Source of the DNA: Physcomitrium patens
Lineage: Eukaryota > Streptophyta > Bryopsida > Funariales > Funariaceae
Length of the DNA: 64,000 nucleotides
Assembly (NCBI RefSeq): GCF_000002425.4
Contig: NC_037275.1
Location: 13,559,987-13,623,986 of the forward strand
Reading direction: 5' to 3'
Numbering within the stretch: the stretch's first letter is position 1; each line of letters begins with the position of its first letter. Below, piece after piece: positions 11,641-23,571 of the stretch. Position numbers and translations under genes: made by a program. The notes under the pieces are model-generated. The model was not told the DNA's origin, did not search any database, and was given only the letters and a program-made list of their open reading frames with translations.

Positions 11641-11992
11641 ACGTATTGATATCTTATGGAACAAGCTAATTATATGGTGTATATATAAAAAAAACTTTTC
11701 TTTCAAGTTAAAATATGTGTTTTATAATTTTGACATACATTTGAGATTCTATAGAATGTCACAATGTAGCTCTTAGATAGATAGTATATATAGATGTCAG
11801 AATGAAGCCTTCTTTACTCTTGTCAATACCATTCTTATTTATAGTCTAATTTCAAGAAACTATATTCTTCTTGTCTTTAACAATAACTATTCTAGTCTTA
11901 ATATTATATTATTTTTGAAGTAAATATTTATTCTTCTTTAGCTACATAAGAATATTTTGATGTTCTTCTTGCTTTGATTCATATCATTGATA

Positions 11993-14900
11993 GTTTGATA
12001 AGATTTTTAATTTATTATTCTTATCTTTTTTTAGAAGTGAATATATTACTTCACTTCTATTCTTATATTTTTGAAGGTTGTGAATTATCTTTCTTTAAAA
12101 TAAATACTTTAGTTTTTTCACATTATTTTTTTTTAAAAAAGAGCGGATCATCTTTTTTTTTAAAAAAAAAATATTTGATATTAGAGGTTGTTGATTATCT
12201 TTTTTTAATTTGACTTGTGGATTTATCAAGTTGTTTGAAATAGAAGAAAAAATTATATATACTACATGTAGAAAAAGTTAGAATATATTTGCAACTATTG
12301 CATATCTTTAGGAGCTTGTTAACACTTTTAGGATAGAAATTTCATACATTATCAATATCAATGACAGAAGCACTATTCTTATATTTATGAAAAAAGTATA
12401 GAGTCTATGCAAAGAAATTTTGTAATTAACAAAAGTAAGTAGATTAGCCTCACAACCAAATTCAACAAGTCTTAGTTCTATAAGCATGTAAGACAAGGAT
12501 TAATATGCCCAAGAAGTTAAATGGAATAAGATCAAAATTTTGAATATTTTTCAAATAAATTAAGTTATATTTAAGGTTGCATATTTTCCAATATCTCTAT
12601 GGATTTATTCAAGCTGAATTTATAGACACACTTTTATCTAGAAGTACTTTCTTTTGGTTTGCACCTTTGATGGCAAAGGATTCATGACTCTTTTATAATT
12701 TGAATTCATTCTTAGAAGTGTTTATGGTGACATTTGGAGAAAGTAATTGACAAAGAGGAGCAAAGATTAAGCTCTTATCTTTACAACAAAGATCACAATT
12801 AGCCACCATATATGTTGCTAAATTCCAAAACCTTGCTTACAATATGAGTTGTAATAAATAAGTCCTTATCAATCAATTTTGATACATATTAAAGAATAAA
12901 ATCAAAGATTTTTTATTAAAAATATCAAAACTAGATTCTTTAGAATAATTTATTACTTAAGCGATTGTATGCAATAATTGATTATTTGAAAGGTATCAAA
13001 AATAAAGATTTGGTTAAAGAGAAAAAAATTTAAATAATGACAATAGTTCTTAAGTTTTTAGAAATTTATTCACCAAAGCAAAAACCAATGTAAATTGATA
13101 CAATATGCTTTAAATCTCTCACTAAGAAAAAATAACTTGATATCACAAGAAAATTTGGCCTTATATTATCGAAAAACTAAGCATATTGCACAATATTATC
13201 CAAAAAATCAACGCAATCACAAAATGAAGAGCATGGTTGCCAAAAAAGATAATGTGTCAAAAAAAAAGTTTTTCTAATTACAATAGGAACCATGTAGCTA
13301 AAATTATATACAATACCTATTAAAGGTCCTATTTTTTTTTCAAATCCTTTATCTTATTTTATAATAGATATATATTTTAGGACCTAAAAATTACAAAGTC
13401 TTTATCTTATTAGATTCAAGAGCCTCGACTAATTTTTTAGACAAAGAATTTGTCAAAAAATAAATATCTTTAGTCAAGAAAATTGAACCCATATATGTAA
13501 AAGTCATATATGATCATTTATTGTCTTTTGGAGATGTTATCCATAAGACTATTCTTTTAGATGTAATAATTAAAGATCATACTAGCATAGTAATATTAAA
13601 TGTGATAAGATCTCTTTTCAATTTGATTATTTTAGAATTATTGTGGTTAGAAAAATATAATCCTCAAATAGATTAAATTTCTTATAACCTTAAATTTTCT
13701 TATAGTTTAATCCAAAATTCTATTATTTAAGTAAAAATATATTATTAATACATCTAAATTCTTACCAGTAAGTACAAAAGCTTTCTTATATATAGCAAAA
13801 TAAGAATCATCTTTTTTTATATATATTATGTATATTTCAGATAATAGAAAGATATTAAGTAATATTTATAGTTAGTATCAAGATTTCTAAGATATTTTTG
13901 AATAAAAGAATATAAATATTTTTTTAGAATATTAATCCTATAATTTTTCAATTGATTTGTTAGAAGTTCAATTGCCATTTGGATCAATCTACAACTTATT
14001 GCAAATAAGTTGGTTACATTAAAAAAATATATTGACAAGAATATGGCTATAAACTTTGTATGCTATTCAAAATCTCCACTAAGAATTCTTATCTTATTTC
14101 TAAAGAAAAAAGATAGATCTCTACAAATGTGTAAAGACTATTGAGGACTTAACAAGATCACCATTATTATTAGATATCTTTTGTGTTTGATTTTAAGAAT
14201 TCTTGACCAATTTAATCAAGCAAAGATCTATATAAAAATAGATCTACAAAGAGCATATAATCTAATCGACATCAAAAAAAAGAAATGGATAAAAGACTAC
14301 TTTTTAAATTAGGTATGGATATTTTGAATATAATGTCATTCCTTTCAGACTCAAAAATACACAAGCCACTTTTCAACATCTTATGAATAACATATTTTGT
14401 GAGTTTTTAGATGATTTTTTAATCTATTCTTAAAATAAAGATATGTATTACAAAAACTAAGAATTACAAAGATTATATGTTAAGATAAAAAAGTGTATAT
14501 TCTATACTACTTAAGTTGACTTTTTAAGATACATTATTTCTAATAAAGGCCTTATGATGGATCTTAAGATGTTTAAACTTTTATGCATTGAAAGATTCCA
14601 AAAACAATAAGAATCAAGCAATATTTTTGAGCTTTACTAATTATTACTTGATTTTCATTAAGAACTTTTCTAAAGTTGCTTCTCTTCTTACACATTTGAC
14701 TTGTAAAGACATACTTAAATAGAGCAAAGAAGCTAAAGTATCTTTTGAAGCTTTGAAGGTAACATTTATTTTTGTACCTTTTTATATTATATTGGTTCTT
14801 TAATACATTCATCATAGGAATAGATGCATTAGACTTTGCTATGGATGTAATTTTTATATAAATAGGAGCAAATGATAAGCTCCACTTAATAGCTTGCATT

Positions 14901-15141
14901 CTAAAAAAAATTCAGCAATCAAGATTAACTACAAAATCTACAATAAAGAGCTTCTTGTAATCATGGATTTATTTCAAGAATAGTATCATTACCAAAAAGG
15001 TGCTTGAAGTCTAATCACCATGTATATGCATTATAAGAACCTTGAATACTTTGTGTTAGCATATATTTTGAATCAATGTCAAATTTATTGAAGCATGTTT
15101 TCATCAAGATTTGATTTCAAGTTCAATTATCAATCTGGTAT
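11993..15141 (+). pseudogene. Family-1 chromovirus leader, gag, protease, reverse transcriptase (decayed)
   Basis: The leader is followed by gag text at about 12850-13290, with the zinc-knuckle region ALYYRKTKHIAQYYPKNQ (Cys lost). Protease text comes next (LLDSRASTNFLDKEF near 13410), then reverse transcriptase from about 14080 (FLKKKDRSLQMCKDY) to FDFKFNYQSG at 15141. In the catalytic region the text reads [10 protein letters not shown] at 14401-14432. The eight residues that include YLDD in sister copies are missing through a small deletion, so the polymerase is dead. Stops are frequent. Confidence 0.7.
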
Positions 15142-16479
15142 TGTAGTATGTGGTGTCTTGCTTAGAAATGCACTAGGCACGTAGCTATCGAAGGTAAAGT
15201 TGTATTTTATAAATATCTAAGAAATCCTAATAGGTTTCATATATATAAGAAAAATATAATTCGAATTTTAATTCAAAAGTACTTAAAGCCAATACAAAGT
15301 GCTCAAAAATATTCTTCTTAATAATCTTAATTATACATAAACTCCAATTGCCTTATTACTTTTAAAATTAGGCAATTTTTATTTCTCTTTGTAAGCCCTA
15401 ATTCTAGTTAGTAAACTTTGGCAAGTTGTAACTTTTAATCTTACTATCCACTCAATGTAAAATTTTGAAAAAAAATGCCATTATAAGTCTTTTATATGCT
15501 TAGAAATATTTAGACCAATCCAATTTATAGATTATTAGAAAAAATCCAAAACCACCTTCATATTATTTGGTCGCCAATTTAAAAGTTGATGCAGATATTC
15601 TAGTAGCATTTTTTTTTCCAACTATTAACTTCAACTCAAAATCAGTGTATAGTTTAATCTTAAAGTGTTCAAACACCATGCCAAATTTCACCTTGATTCA
15701 ATCAGTAGATCTTGAAATACCATAGAAATCCTATGTGATCCTAAACTATCAATTTTTTATATCTTTTTGTATTAAAACTCAAATATCTTTCAACTATATC
15801 ATTAGATTAATGAAAAAAATTTATATACACTTAGCACACTTAATCAACTAAGTACTATGAAATTTTGAATTGTAGATGTGACCAATTCACAAACTAGCCG
15901 AGAATACTAGCCTTAATTGTATTATACAAATTTTAAGTCATCGACAAAAATCTTGACTTTGAACCACAATTGCAAAGTCTTTCCAAATCTTTTGAAAATA
16001 AGCCATACACTTTTAGAATAAGCTTGAAGCTAACTCAAAAATTCCAATTGCTAATCTTTAAATGCCTCCCTACTTTGCCTTAGGTAGCCATTTTAGTAGG
16101 TGGAGGTTTGATTTCGACCCTATTCTACAAATAGTTGATCCTAAAGTATCAATCCAATCTATCCAGGGGAATTTTTTAGTCCAATACTATCCTCAATTTA
16201 ATTCTAGTATCAACCATATTAATTATTTATCTCTTTTATTCTATTTTTATTAATTTATAGTCCTTATAAGGCAATGAAAAAAATTTCTAAAATCTAGAAG
16301 ATAAAATTACTAACCAACTTCTAATCCATTACCTATTAAGACAAGAAAATAAACTAAGATATTTTTATAAATGCTATGTTTAAATATATTAAATTATTAT
16401 TGAATCAAGATGATTAAATATTAATTAAAAAATAATTTTTGATTATATATTTACTATATAATTGTGTTATAACATGACA
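15142..16479 (+). mobile_element. Solo LTR (1338 bp) inserted between RNase H and integrase
   Basis: Starts TGTAGTATGTGG and ends GTTATAACATGACA, and carries the GCACTAGGCACGTAGCTATCGAAGG landmark of this LTR family. Upstream text ends FNYQSG and downstream resumes with the KQQGL-like codons of the RNase H/integrase junction, as in the intact order of the sister copy at 21757. It is therefore a later insertion into the chromovirus. Confidence 0.7.
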
Positions 16480-17960
16480 CAAAAAAACAACAAGGATTAC
16501 TAGATATCATTTTTAGATATTTTTATCTTATATCAAAAGAAAAAGATGCAACTTTTGATTGATAAAAAATAATTCTCTTCAAGCCAAAGTATTTTCATCT
16601 TTGAGCAATATAATCAAAAATAATTATTGATTGAACCTTTTTGAAAGAAGCTCAATTGAATATATTCTTTAGTCTTTTTATTCATGATATTAACAAAAAA
16701 AAAAAAAAAAAAAAAAAAAATTATGATATTTCTAAGTTTGAATTTAAAAAATATTTATTCTATTTCAAAGGATGATTATAAATTTCTAAAGATAAAATAT
16801 AATTAAGTGATCTTTAAGTTCGTTATGACTTTTCAATAGTTGGACATTTTGGATGCAATAAGACTTTTGAACTAATATCTAGAGATTTTTGGTGGCCTCA
16901 AATGTAGAAGGCAGTGAAAGACTTTGTATAATCATGTGATATTTGTTCAAGATCAAAAACTCTTAATCATCAATCTTATAAACTTCTTCAATCATTACCT
17001 ATTTTAGAACAACCATGGTATTTTATTTCTATCGATTTTATCATAGATCTTCCTTTTCTAAGCTTTTTCTTGACAACATTTATTGCTATCATGGATTGCT
17101 GAAAGATATTATAAAAAATAGAAAAATTCGATTTGTATCAAGATTTTAAAGAATCTATTTTTAGATTCTAAAAGTAGATAAAAAAATTCTTTAACTTTTT
17201 ATTTTCGAATTGATAATCAAGAAAAGCATATAAATTAAGTTTTGGAGTAGTATTTGAGATACATTATCAACTACCAATAAGATGATTAGACAACTCTTTT
17301 GCCATTGGCAAAATTTACTTATCATAAAATATTACATTCTTCTAGGTAATAAATACCTTTTTTAACTGATTATGATTATTATCCACAACTTGATGCTTTT
17401 GACTTTTCAAAAGTTGATATTTTTATAATAGAAGATTTGGTCAATTTTTTATCTAAACTTCATATAATAATAAAGGCACAACTAAAAGAAGTTCAAGAAG
17501 AAAAAAACCAATGTGGATGCCTATTGCAAGGAACAACCCCAATTCTATGTTACTAATAAGGTATGATTACTTGTTGCAACATCAAGTTTAGTCACCTTTG
17601 TAACAAGTTGGATTATCATAGTTTTAGACCATTTCTTATATATGAACATATCAGTCATATTGCCTATCAATTACATCTATAAAAGTCTATGAAGATCCAT
17701 CTTGTATTCTATATGTCTCTTTTTAAGTCATATGAGATAATAAAAATCTCAAGAAGAAGATAAATGCCACCTCTTATAGAAGTGGATAATATTAAATAAT
17801 TCAAAGAAGAAGAAATCTTAGACTTAAAATGATGCCAAAATAGGTTAAAATAACTTATTTATTAGCATGAATATAATATTAGTAGATATATACGAAAGCC
17901 AATCAAAAATCTTACAAATATAGCTAAGAAGTTTGATGTTTTTTACCAACAATATCTATC
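16480..17960 (+). pseudogene. Family-1 chromovirus integrase and chromodomain (decayed)
   Basis: Text near 16820-17050 gives the integrase zinc-binding region (GHFGCNKTFELISRDFWWP, then CDICSRSK) and the start of the catalytic core. Near 17240-17480 are FCHWQNLLIIKYYIL-type frames equivalent to LPLAKFAYNN...FANYDYHP. From about 17780 a chromodomain-like segment reads IKXFKEEEILDLKXCQNRLKXLIYWHEY. Many stops and frame changes. A chromodomain after integrase marks the element as a chromovirus; in that group it directs integration to particular chromatin. Confidence 0.65.
16697..16720 (+). repeat. Poly(A) run of about 25 bases or more
   Basis: An uninterrupted A run beside integrase remnant sequence. 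It could be a chance or slippage expansion; no non-LTR element is seen next to it. Confidence 0.8.
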
Positions 17961-18497
17961 AAAAGTAAGATGAAGATTAAAAAATCTTTGTTATAAAAGA
18001 AATAAAATATAAAAAAAATAGCATTCTATCTTCTATCCTTGTTAATAATTTTTATATATTTATAATCTAAAAAAAATAAGAAATCTACAACTAATAGATT
18101 GAACACAAGAGCCATCATTTACTGAGTTATTAAATGAGACATTGCAATTGTCACAACTTTCAAGACAATGTAATCAAGATGAAGGTCCTCAAAAATAACA
18201 TGTTTTTTTTTTCATATAAATAGCAAGATAAAATGCATTTGATATCATAATCTTGAAAGAAAATCCCAATATTTAGTGATTTTATTGGAAGTAAGAACAA
18301 CTCTTAATAATCTTATAAATATATTATTTGAAAGAAGCTACAAAGGCCTTAATAACAATCAACTGACAAGGTGGTGTTCTTTGTTTAGAATTGAATATTA
18401 TCAATGACTAAGAAGACCTATTAACTACTTTTTAAGAAAACAAAGATTAGAATAAATAGCAAATAAAATTCATCATATCTTAGACTTCATCAATATG

Positions 18498-19047
18498 TGT
18501 TATGGATACAAATATTAACTCTAATAAATATTTAGATAATAAGAATAGATAGAAGTATATAAAAATAGATTAATTTCATAATATCTTATAAAAGAGCTTT
18601 TTATAAGCTTTATTGATATAATTTCATCTTTATACATGTCTATAAGTGATTAATAGATGAAAATCTTGGCCAATAAATTAGCCATATATTGCATGTATTG
18701 ATAGCTTATGGTACAAGCTAAGAATGTTGTGCAAATATAAAAAACTCATCTTATAAGTTAAAATATGTGTTTCACAAATTGGATACTTGTCAAAAGTTAT
18801 ATACAAAGTTGCCATGTAGCATTTAGGTAGATAGTATATATGAAGGTAAAAGTTAAGCCTTCTTCATTTTTATCAATTCTTTTTTACTTTCTAGTCTAAT
18901 TTCAAGAATTTTCTAGTTTTATAGTCTTTGGCAATAGTCATTCCAATTTCTTCTTAAATACATTTACTTTCTTATTTCTAATTTTTCATCTCTCTTGATT
19001 CAATTTTTACTTATTTATATATCTTTTTTGAATTATTATCCTTGAAA
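18498..19047 (+). mobile_element. Family-1 chromovirus 3' LTR (550 bp)
   Basis: Starts TGTTATGGATACAAAT, ends CTTGAAA (decayed CTTGACA), and holds a TATATATG box near 18838 with the AAGCCTTCTTCA block. The length matches other family-1 LTRs (558-564 bp). It is in the right place and orientation to close the element that starts at 8766. The region 17961-18497 is its 3' untranslated part, with no gene seen. Confidence 0.65.
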
Positions 19048-19060
19048 ATATATAATCATT

Positions 19061-19065
19061 GCTCT
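19061..19065. repeat. Target-site duplication GCTCT (left copy)
   Basis: GCTCT precedes the element at 19066 and recurs at 25455-25459 immediately after it. A perfect 5-bp duplication is what Ty3 integrase leaves, so it fixes both ends of the element. Confidence 0.8.
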
Positions 19066-19623
19066 TGTCAAGGACAAGAACTCGATGAAAAAAAAATCCA
19101 GACAAGTGAGCCTTCACTCAAAGAAAGGTAACAAAACATAAATAAATAAGTATGTATATTGAAAGAGAAACTAGAATGGCTATTGCCAAAAGATAAGAAA
19201 ACTAAAGACCCTTGAAACTAGACTAGAAGCAAGAAAGGAGTTGACAAGAGTGAAGAAGGCTTCACTCTTGTCTCTATATATACTATCTAACTAGGGGCTA
19301 CATGTCGACGTTCTATAGGACCTCCAATATGTGTTGACTTTGTAGGACACATGCCTTGACTTACAAAGCAAGTTTTTCTACATGTGGACCACATAGTTAG
19401 CTTGATCTTCAAGCTAACATGTGTGGCACATAGCCAACTTGGTGACCACGTTTCTAATCCAAAAAGTCAATTAAAGATACCTATGAAGTCAAAGCAATGT
19501 CTATAAAGCTTCTAGAAAGCTTTTATATTAAATACTATAGAATTAACTTACTTTTACCTACTTTTATTTATTTCTACCTATTTATATTTGTAATTACTAG
19601 CTTACATGAATATGTCTATGAAA
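19066..19623 (-). mobile_element. 3' LTR of the complete chromovirus
   Basis: In plus-strand order it starts TGTCAAGGACAAG and ends CTATGAAA (TGACA decayed to TGAAA). It aligns throughout with 24894-25454. It preserves an exact 11/11 match (TTGACAAGAGT, 19241-19251) to the internal priming site at 24881-24891. A TATATATA box lies 31 nt upstream of that 11-mer in the transcription direction. Confidence 0.85.
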
Positions 19624-19637
19624 TTACCCTCTCTTCT
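19624..19637 (-). other. Polypurine tract
   Basis: On the minus strand AGAAGAGAGGGTAA abuts the 3' LTR start. The plus-strand sister copy has AGAAAAGAGGATAA in the same place at 46186-46199. This is the usual second-strand primer. Confidence 0.75.
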
Positions 19638-20170
19638 AGGGACGAGTTCCATGAAGAGCGGTCATCATATCTTGAAAAAATCTATGATGTGACAAATTAT
19701 ATTTGCCACATACTCTGATCTTTGTTCTCTTCGAAGATGATTGATAGGGCCTCTCAACCATCAATAATGTCCCATACCAAGGCGGAAAGACTATCCAATT
19801 ATTTGATCATTGTTGAGGCCTTCATAACTTCCTTCGAATAGAACATTTGAAAAACCATCAGCAATTGTTCCTACCTCTAGCAAAATCACCAAATATCAAG
19901 AATTTCTTTCCAAATTGTGATACCAAACGCGTTGTATCTCGCCATCTATTTGAAAAAGAACATGTCATTCTTGAAGATCTTCATCTCAATTGCGTTATCT
20001 TGAAGGTTGTGACAATCGTAATGTCTCGTCTGGCAGGTCAACAAATGAAGGCTCTTGAGTCAAATCCACTGGTTGTTGGTTTTCCATCTCCTGAATGTCA
20101 CAACTACAAAGAAGCTATGAACAAGGATTGAAAATAGAATGTTATCTTGCCTATATGTTGTTTCTTTTAT
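19638..20170 (-). other. 3' untranslated part of the chromovirus
   Basis: No sense-strand frame continues past the chromodomain. The stretch carries many stops on the element's sense strand. A 94-codon frame on the opposite strand (19847-20131) has no recognisable domain and its counterpart in the sister copy at 45690-46199 is broken, so it is treated as chance. Confidence 0.5.
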
Positions 20171-20990
20171 AAAAAAGATTTTCATCTTGATTTTGATGGA
20201 TGTCGTCGATAAAAAGTCTCCAATGCCTTTGCTACATTTGTAAGATTTTTTATGGGTTCCCATGTGCATTCACTAATACCATATCTGTGCCAATGGATAA
20301 GATATTCTAATTTATTTCAGCACTGCCTTGAATCTAAGACTTCTTCTACTTCACACTCTTTATTATTATCCACTTCTATAGGAGGAGGTAGAGCTTGTCG
20401 TCTTCTTGGTATATCCACTATCTTGTATGGTTCAAAAAGAGACACATGGAATACTAGATGGATTTCCATTGACTTCGGTAGATGTAAACGATATGCAACT
20501 AGATTGATTTATACAAAAATAAAAATTAGTCCCTGCCTTCGATAGTCCAACTTGTCACAAGGACAAGTAGTCTTAATATTGCGACGAAGTAGCCATACCT
20601 TATCACCCAAGAAGAATGGTGGATGTTCCTTTCGATAGACAATCGCATTGACCTTTTGTTGTTCTTGAGCCTCTTTTAACTGCGCCTTCATCGTTGCATA
20701 TAGCTCTGATAAATAAATCGCCAAATCTTTCACAGCAAGATTATCAACTTTTAAAAAGTCAAAAGTATCAAGTTGTAGATGATAACCATAATTAGCAAAG
20801 AAAGGTGTTTGTTTTGTAGAAGAATATACCATATTATTGTAAGCAAACTCTGCCAATGGCAAAAGAGTTGTCCAATCATCTTGTTGGTAGTTAATGGTAC
20901 ATCTTAAATATTGCTCCATAACTTGATTAACACGCTCCGTTTGTCCATCAGTTTGAGGATGGAATGTCGAAGATAGTTTTATATCCACTT
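20171..20990 (-). pseudogene. Chromovirus integrase C-terminal part and chromodomain
   Basis: The frame holds FHPQTDGQTERVNQVMEQY, with the catalytic Glu of the D,D,E triad. It continues with LLPLAEFAYNNMVYSSTKQ, FFANYGYH and a GPY/F-like region (KVWLLRRNIKT, CDKLDYR). After a frame break near 20505 it reads on into a chromodomain (IEVDNNKECEVEEVLDSRQ ... YLIHWHRYGISECTWEP) ending near 20175. This order defines a chromovirus. One frameshift and one stop are the main lesions. Confidence 0.8.
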
Positions 20991-21756
20991 TTAGAATCTT
21001 GAAAAGAATTCACCAAAATCTTGATACAAATTGAGTTTCCCTATCTAATATAATATCCTTAGATAATCCATGATAGCGATAGATATTGTCAAGAAAGAGC
21101 TAAGCTGTTTCTTCACCTATGATAGATTTTGTAAATGGTACAAAATGTGCCATCTTGGTAAAATAATCTACTATCACGAATATAGAATCATAAGAACCTG
21201 AAATTGGAAGATCCGTCATGAAGTCTATAGAAACAGAAGACCATGGTTGTTTTGGAATGGATAATGGTTGAAGAAGTCCAAAAGGTCGATGACAAGGTGC
21301 TTTTTATCTTGAGCAAACATCACATGATTGTACAAAATCTTTGACTGCCTTCTACATTTGAAGCCATCAAAAATCCCTAGATATCAGCTCCAAAGTCTTA
21401 TTATATCTAAAATGTCCTGCTGTTGGGAAGTCGTGCCAAGCTTGAAGAATACGTAAACGTGCTTCTCCTTCTAGGATATATAGACATCTTTCGAAATAGA
21501 ATAGGTTGTTCTTGAATTCAAATTTACAGAGATCACGAAATTTAGAAGAATTATTCTTGATATCATGAACAAGAGGGTCTGAAGACATACTTAACTGGAC
21601 TTGCTTAAGAAAAGTTAAATCAACAATCAAAGTTGATTTTATTACTCGAAGATGAAATTGCTCCGGCTTCAAGAGAACCGTTCTTTGTTGCTCAAAAGCT
21701 GCATCTCCTTCTTTTGGAGCAAGATAAGAACGTCTACACAAGGCATCGGACAAACC
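20991..21756 (-). pseudogene. Chromovirus integrase: zinc-binding domain and catalytic core
   Basis: From 21753 the frame covers the RNase H end and the integrase N-terminus, including LRILQAWHDFPTAGHFRYNK and TLELISRDF (HHCC region). After a stop at about 21366 the core continues with SIDFMTDLP (first catalytic Asp) and ILDRETQFVSRF (second Asp; the usual Gly after Arg is Glu). It keeps all three catalytic acids when read with the next segment, although three stops interrupt it. Confidence 0.75.
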
Positions 21757-22392
21757 TTATTGTTTTCTTGGCCGATAAGTGATGTTGAACTCGAATCTTG
21801 ATAAAGACATGCTCCAACGAGCTTGACGATAATTTAATACGTGTGTTAATATAAAATATTCAAGGTTCTCGTGATCCGTATACACAGTTACTGGACTAGA
21901 AGTGCCTTCTAAATAATGATGCCATTCTTGAAAAGAATCCACAATTGCAAGAAGTTCTTTGTCATGGATCTCATAATTGATTTCTGCTGCTGAGAATTTT
22001 CTTGAATAAAAGGCTACTGGATGAAGTTTGTCATCTGTTCCCATTTGTGATAAAACCGCACTCAGAGCAAAGTCTGATGCATCTCTTTCCATAAAGAATG
22101 CTTTGGAAAAATCAACACGATACAAGATTGATGTAGAAACAAACGTTGTCTTCAAAGATTCAAAAGCAACTTCTGCTTTCTGATTCCATTAGAGTTTGTC
22201 TTTACAAGTCAAATGTGTAAGTGGAGCTACAACTCAAGAGAAGTCTTTGATGAAGATTCGATAGTAGTTGGCAAATCTCAAAAAACATTGGACATCTCTT
22301 ACCATTTTTGAGATCTTCCAATCTATAATACTTTGAACTTTCTTAGGATCCATCATAAGTCCATTTGAAATGATGTAACCTAAGAAATTGAC
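21757..22392 (-). pseudogene. Chromovirus RNase H
   Basis: Frame 22155-21757 contains KAFFMERDASDFALSAVLSQ (first catalytic acid), YEIHDKELLAIVDSFQEW (the E of the RNase H core) and VYTDHENLEYF (TDH). This is the usual Ty3 arrangement with no stop inside. The text between 22156 and 22392, the reverse transcriptase connection, has stops. Confidence 0.8.
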
Positions 22393-23043
22393 TTATATAG
22401 TGTGGAATACACACTTTTCTATCTTGGCATAGAGTCTTGCATCTCTTAATTTTTGTAACACATGATGAATATGAAGTTTATGTTCTTCTGAATTCTTAGA
22501 ATAGATCAAGATTTTTTCTAGATAACAGACCACAAAATCGTCCAAAAACTCTCCAAAAACATCATTCATTAGATGTTGAAAAGCTGCTAGTGCATTTGTA
22601 AGTCCAAAAGGCATTATGTTGTATTCAAAATATCTATACCTAGTTTGAAACGCAGTCTTCCATTCATCTCCTTTTTTGATGCATACTAGATTGTAGGCTC
22701 TTCGAAGATTTATTTTTGTATAAATCTTAGCTTGATTCAGCTGATCAAGAAGTCTAGATATTAAAGGTAGTGGATACCTGTTCTTGATGGTAATCTTGTT
22801 GAGTCCTCGATAATCAACATACATCCGCAATGATCCATCTTTTTTCTTCACAAATAGAATTGGAGCTCTTACCGGAGATTTAGAATGGCATATGAAATTC
22901 TTGGCTAGATTTTCTTCAATATACTCCTTGAGTTCAGACAACTCATTTTGTGATAAACTATAGATTGGTCCAAATGGCGGTTGTGCTCCTTCTTGAAGGT
23001 CAATTGAGCAATCATAGGAATAATATTTCGGGAGTGTATCCAC
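22393..23043 (-). pseudogene. Chromovirus reverse transcriptase with destroyed active site
   Basis: The 216-codon open frame holds [69 protein letters not shown] and LIYSKNSEEHK. The catalytic YLDD is YLEK, so both metal-binding Asp residues are gone (codons GAA AAA). The enzyme cannot be active as written, even though the frame is open. It must have been mobilised before these changes or in trans. Confidence 0.85.
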
Positions 23044-23571
23044 ATTCTTTTTTTCAAATATATCTTGAAATTCTTGATATTAGCTTAGAATGCTACTTGA
23101 AGTCTTTTCACCAGTAGGAACAAGTGTGGCATAAATAATATATGGTGATTCTTTCATAGCAGCATGCAAGAAAGCTTTTGCACCTATAAATACGGGTTTA
23201 ATTGAATTGGACTTATGACTCTCTACTTGATTAATTATACTATTAATTATACTTTTAGAAAAAGTAAAAGTTTGGAAAATCCAATCTATTTGAGGGTTGT
23301 ATTTTTTTAACCACGATAAACCTAAAATGACTGGATTAGATGGAGATCTAATGATATTAAATACTACAAAACTATTATGACCATTGTATATTACTTCTAT
23401 AGGAAGGATTTCGTGAGTAATATCTCTAGAAGACAATGGACGACTATCTATGACTTCTACATGAATAGGTTTAGTTTTCTTTATTAAAGATATGCTATGT
23501 CTTTTAATAAATTCTTCATCTAAAAAATATGCTGAGGCTCCTGAATCTAACAAGGCACAGACTTTGTAATG
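23044..23571 (-). pseudogene. Chromovirus aspartic protease
   Basis: Open frame of 157 codons starting MLDSGASAYFLDEEFIK, with an intact catalytic D-S-G. It is followed by VILGLSWLKKYNPQIDW. The Gag side is separated by a stop near 23570. It is the best preserved protease among the related copies in the window. Confidence 0.8.

Larger units (their letters stand above)
8766..11992 (+). mobile_element. Family-1 chromovirus 5' LTR split by two insertions
   Basis: The LTR starts TATCACGG at 8766 (decayed TGTCACGG) and ends TTGATA at 11992 (decayed TTGACA). LTR text is found at 8766-~8910, ~10210-10287 and 11641-11992, about 600 bp when joined, close to the ~560 bp of other copies. The last part holds the TATATATA box, the AAGCCTTCTTTACTCTTGTC segment and the 3' end. 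A ~1.3-kb repeat and a 1353-bp solo LTR occupy the gaps. The two bases GT and a decayed self-priming site follow at 11993. Confidence 0.65.

Noticed and set aside
19847..20131. 94-codon plus-strand frame in the 3' part of the complete chromovirus
   Set aside because: Antisense to the element, no domain, and not preserved in the sister copy near 45690-46199.
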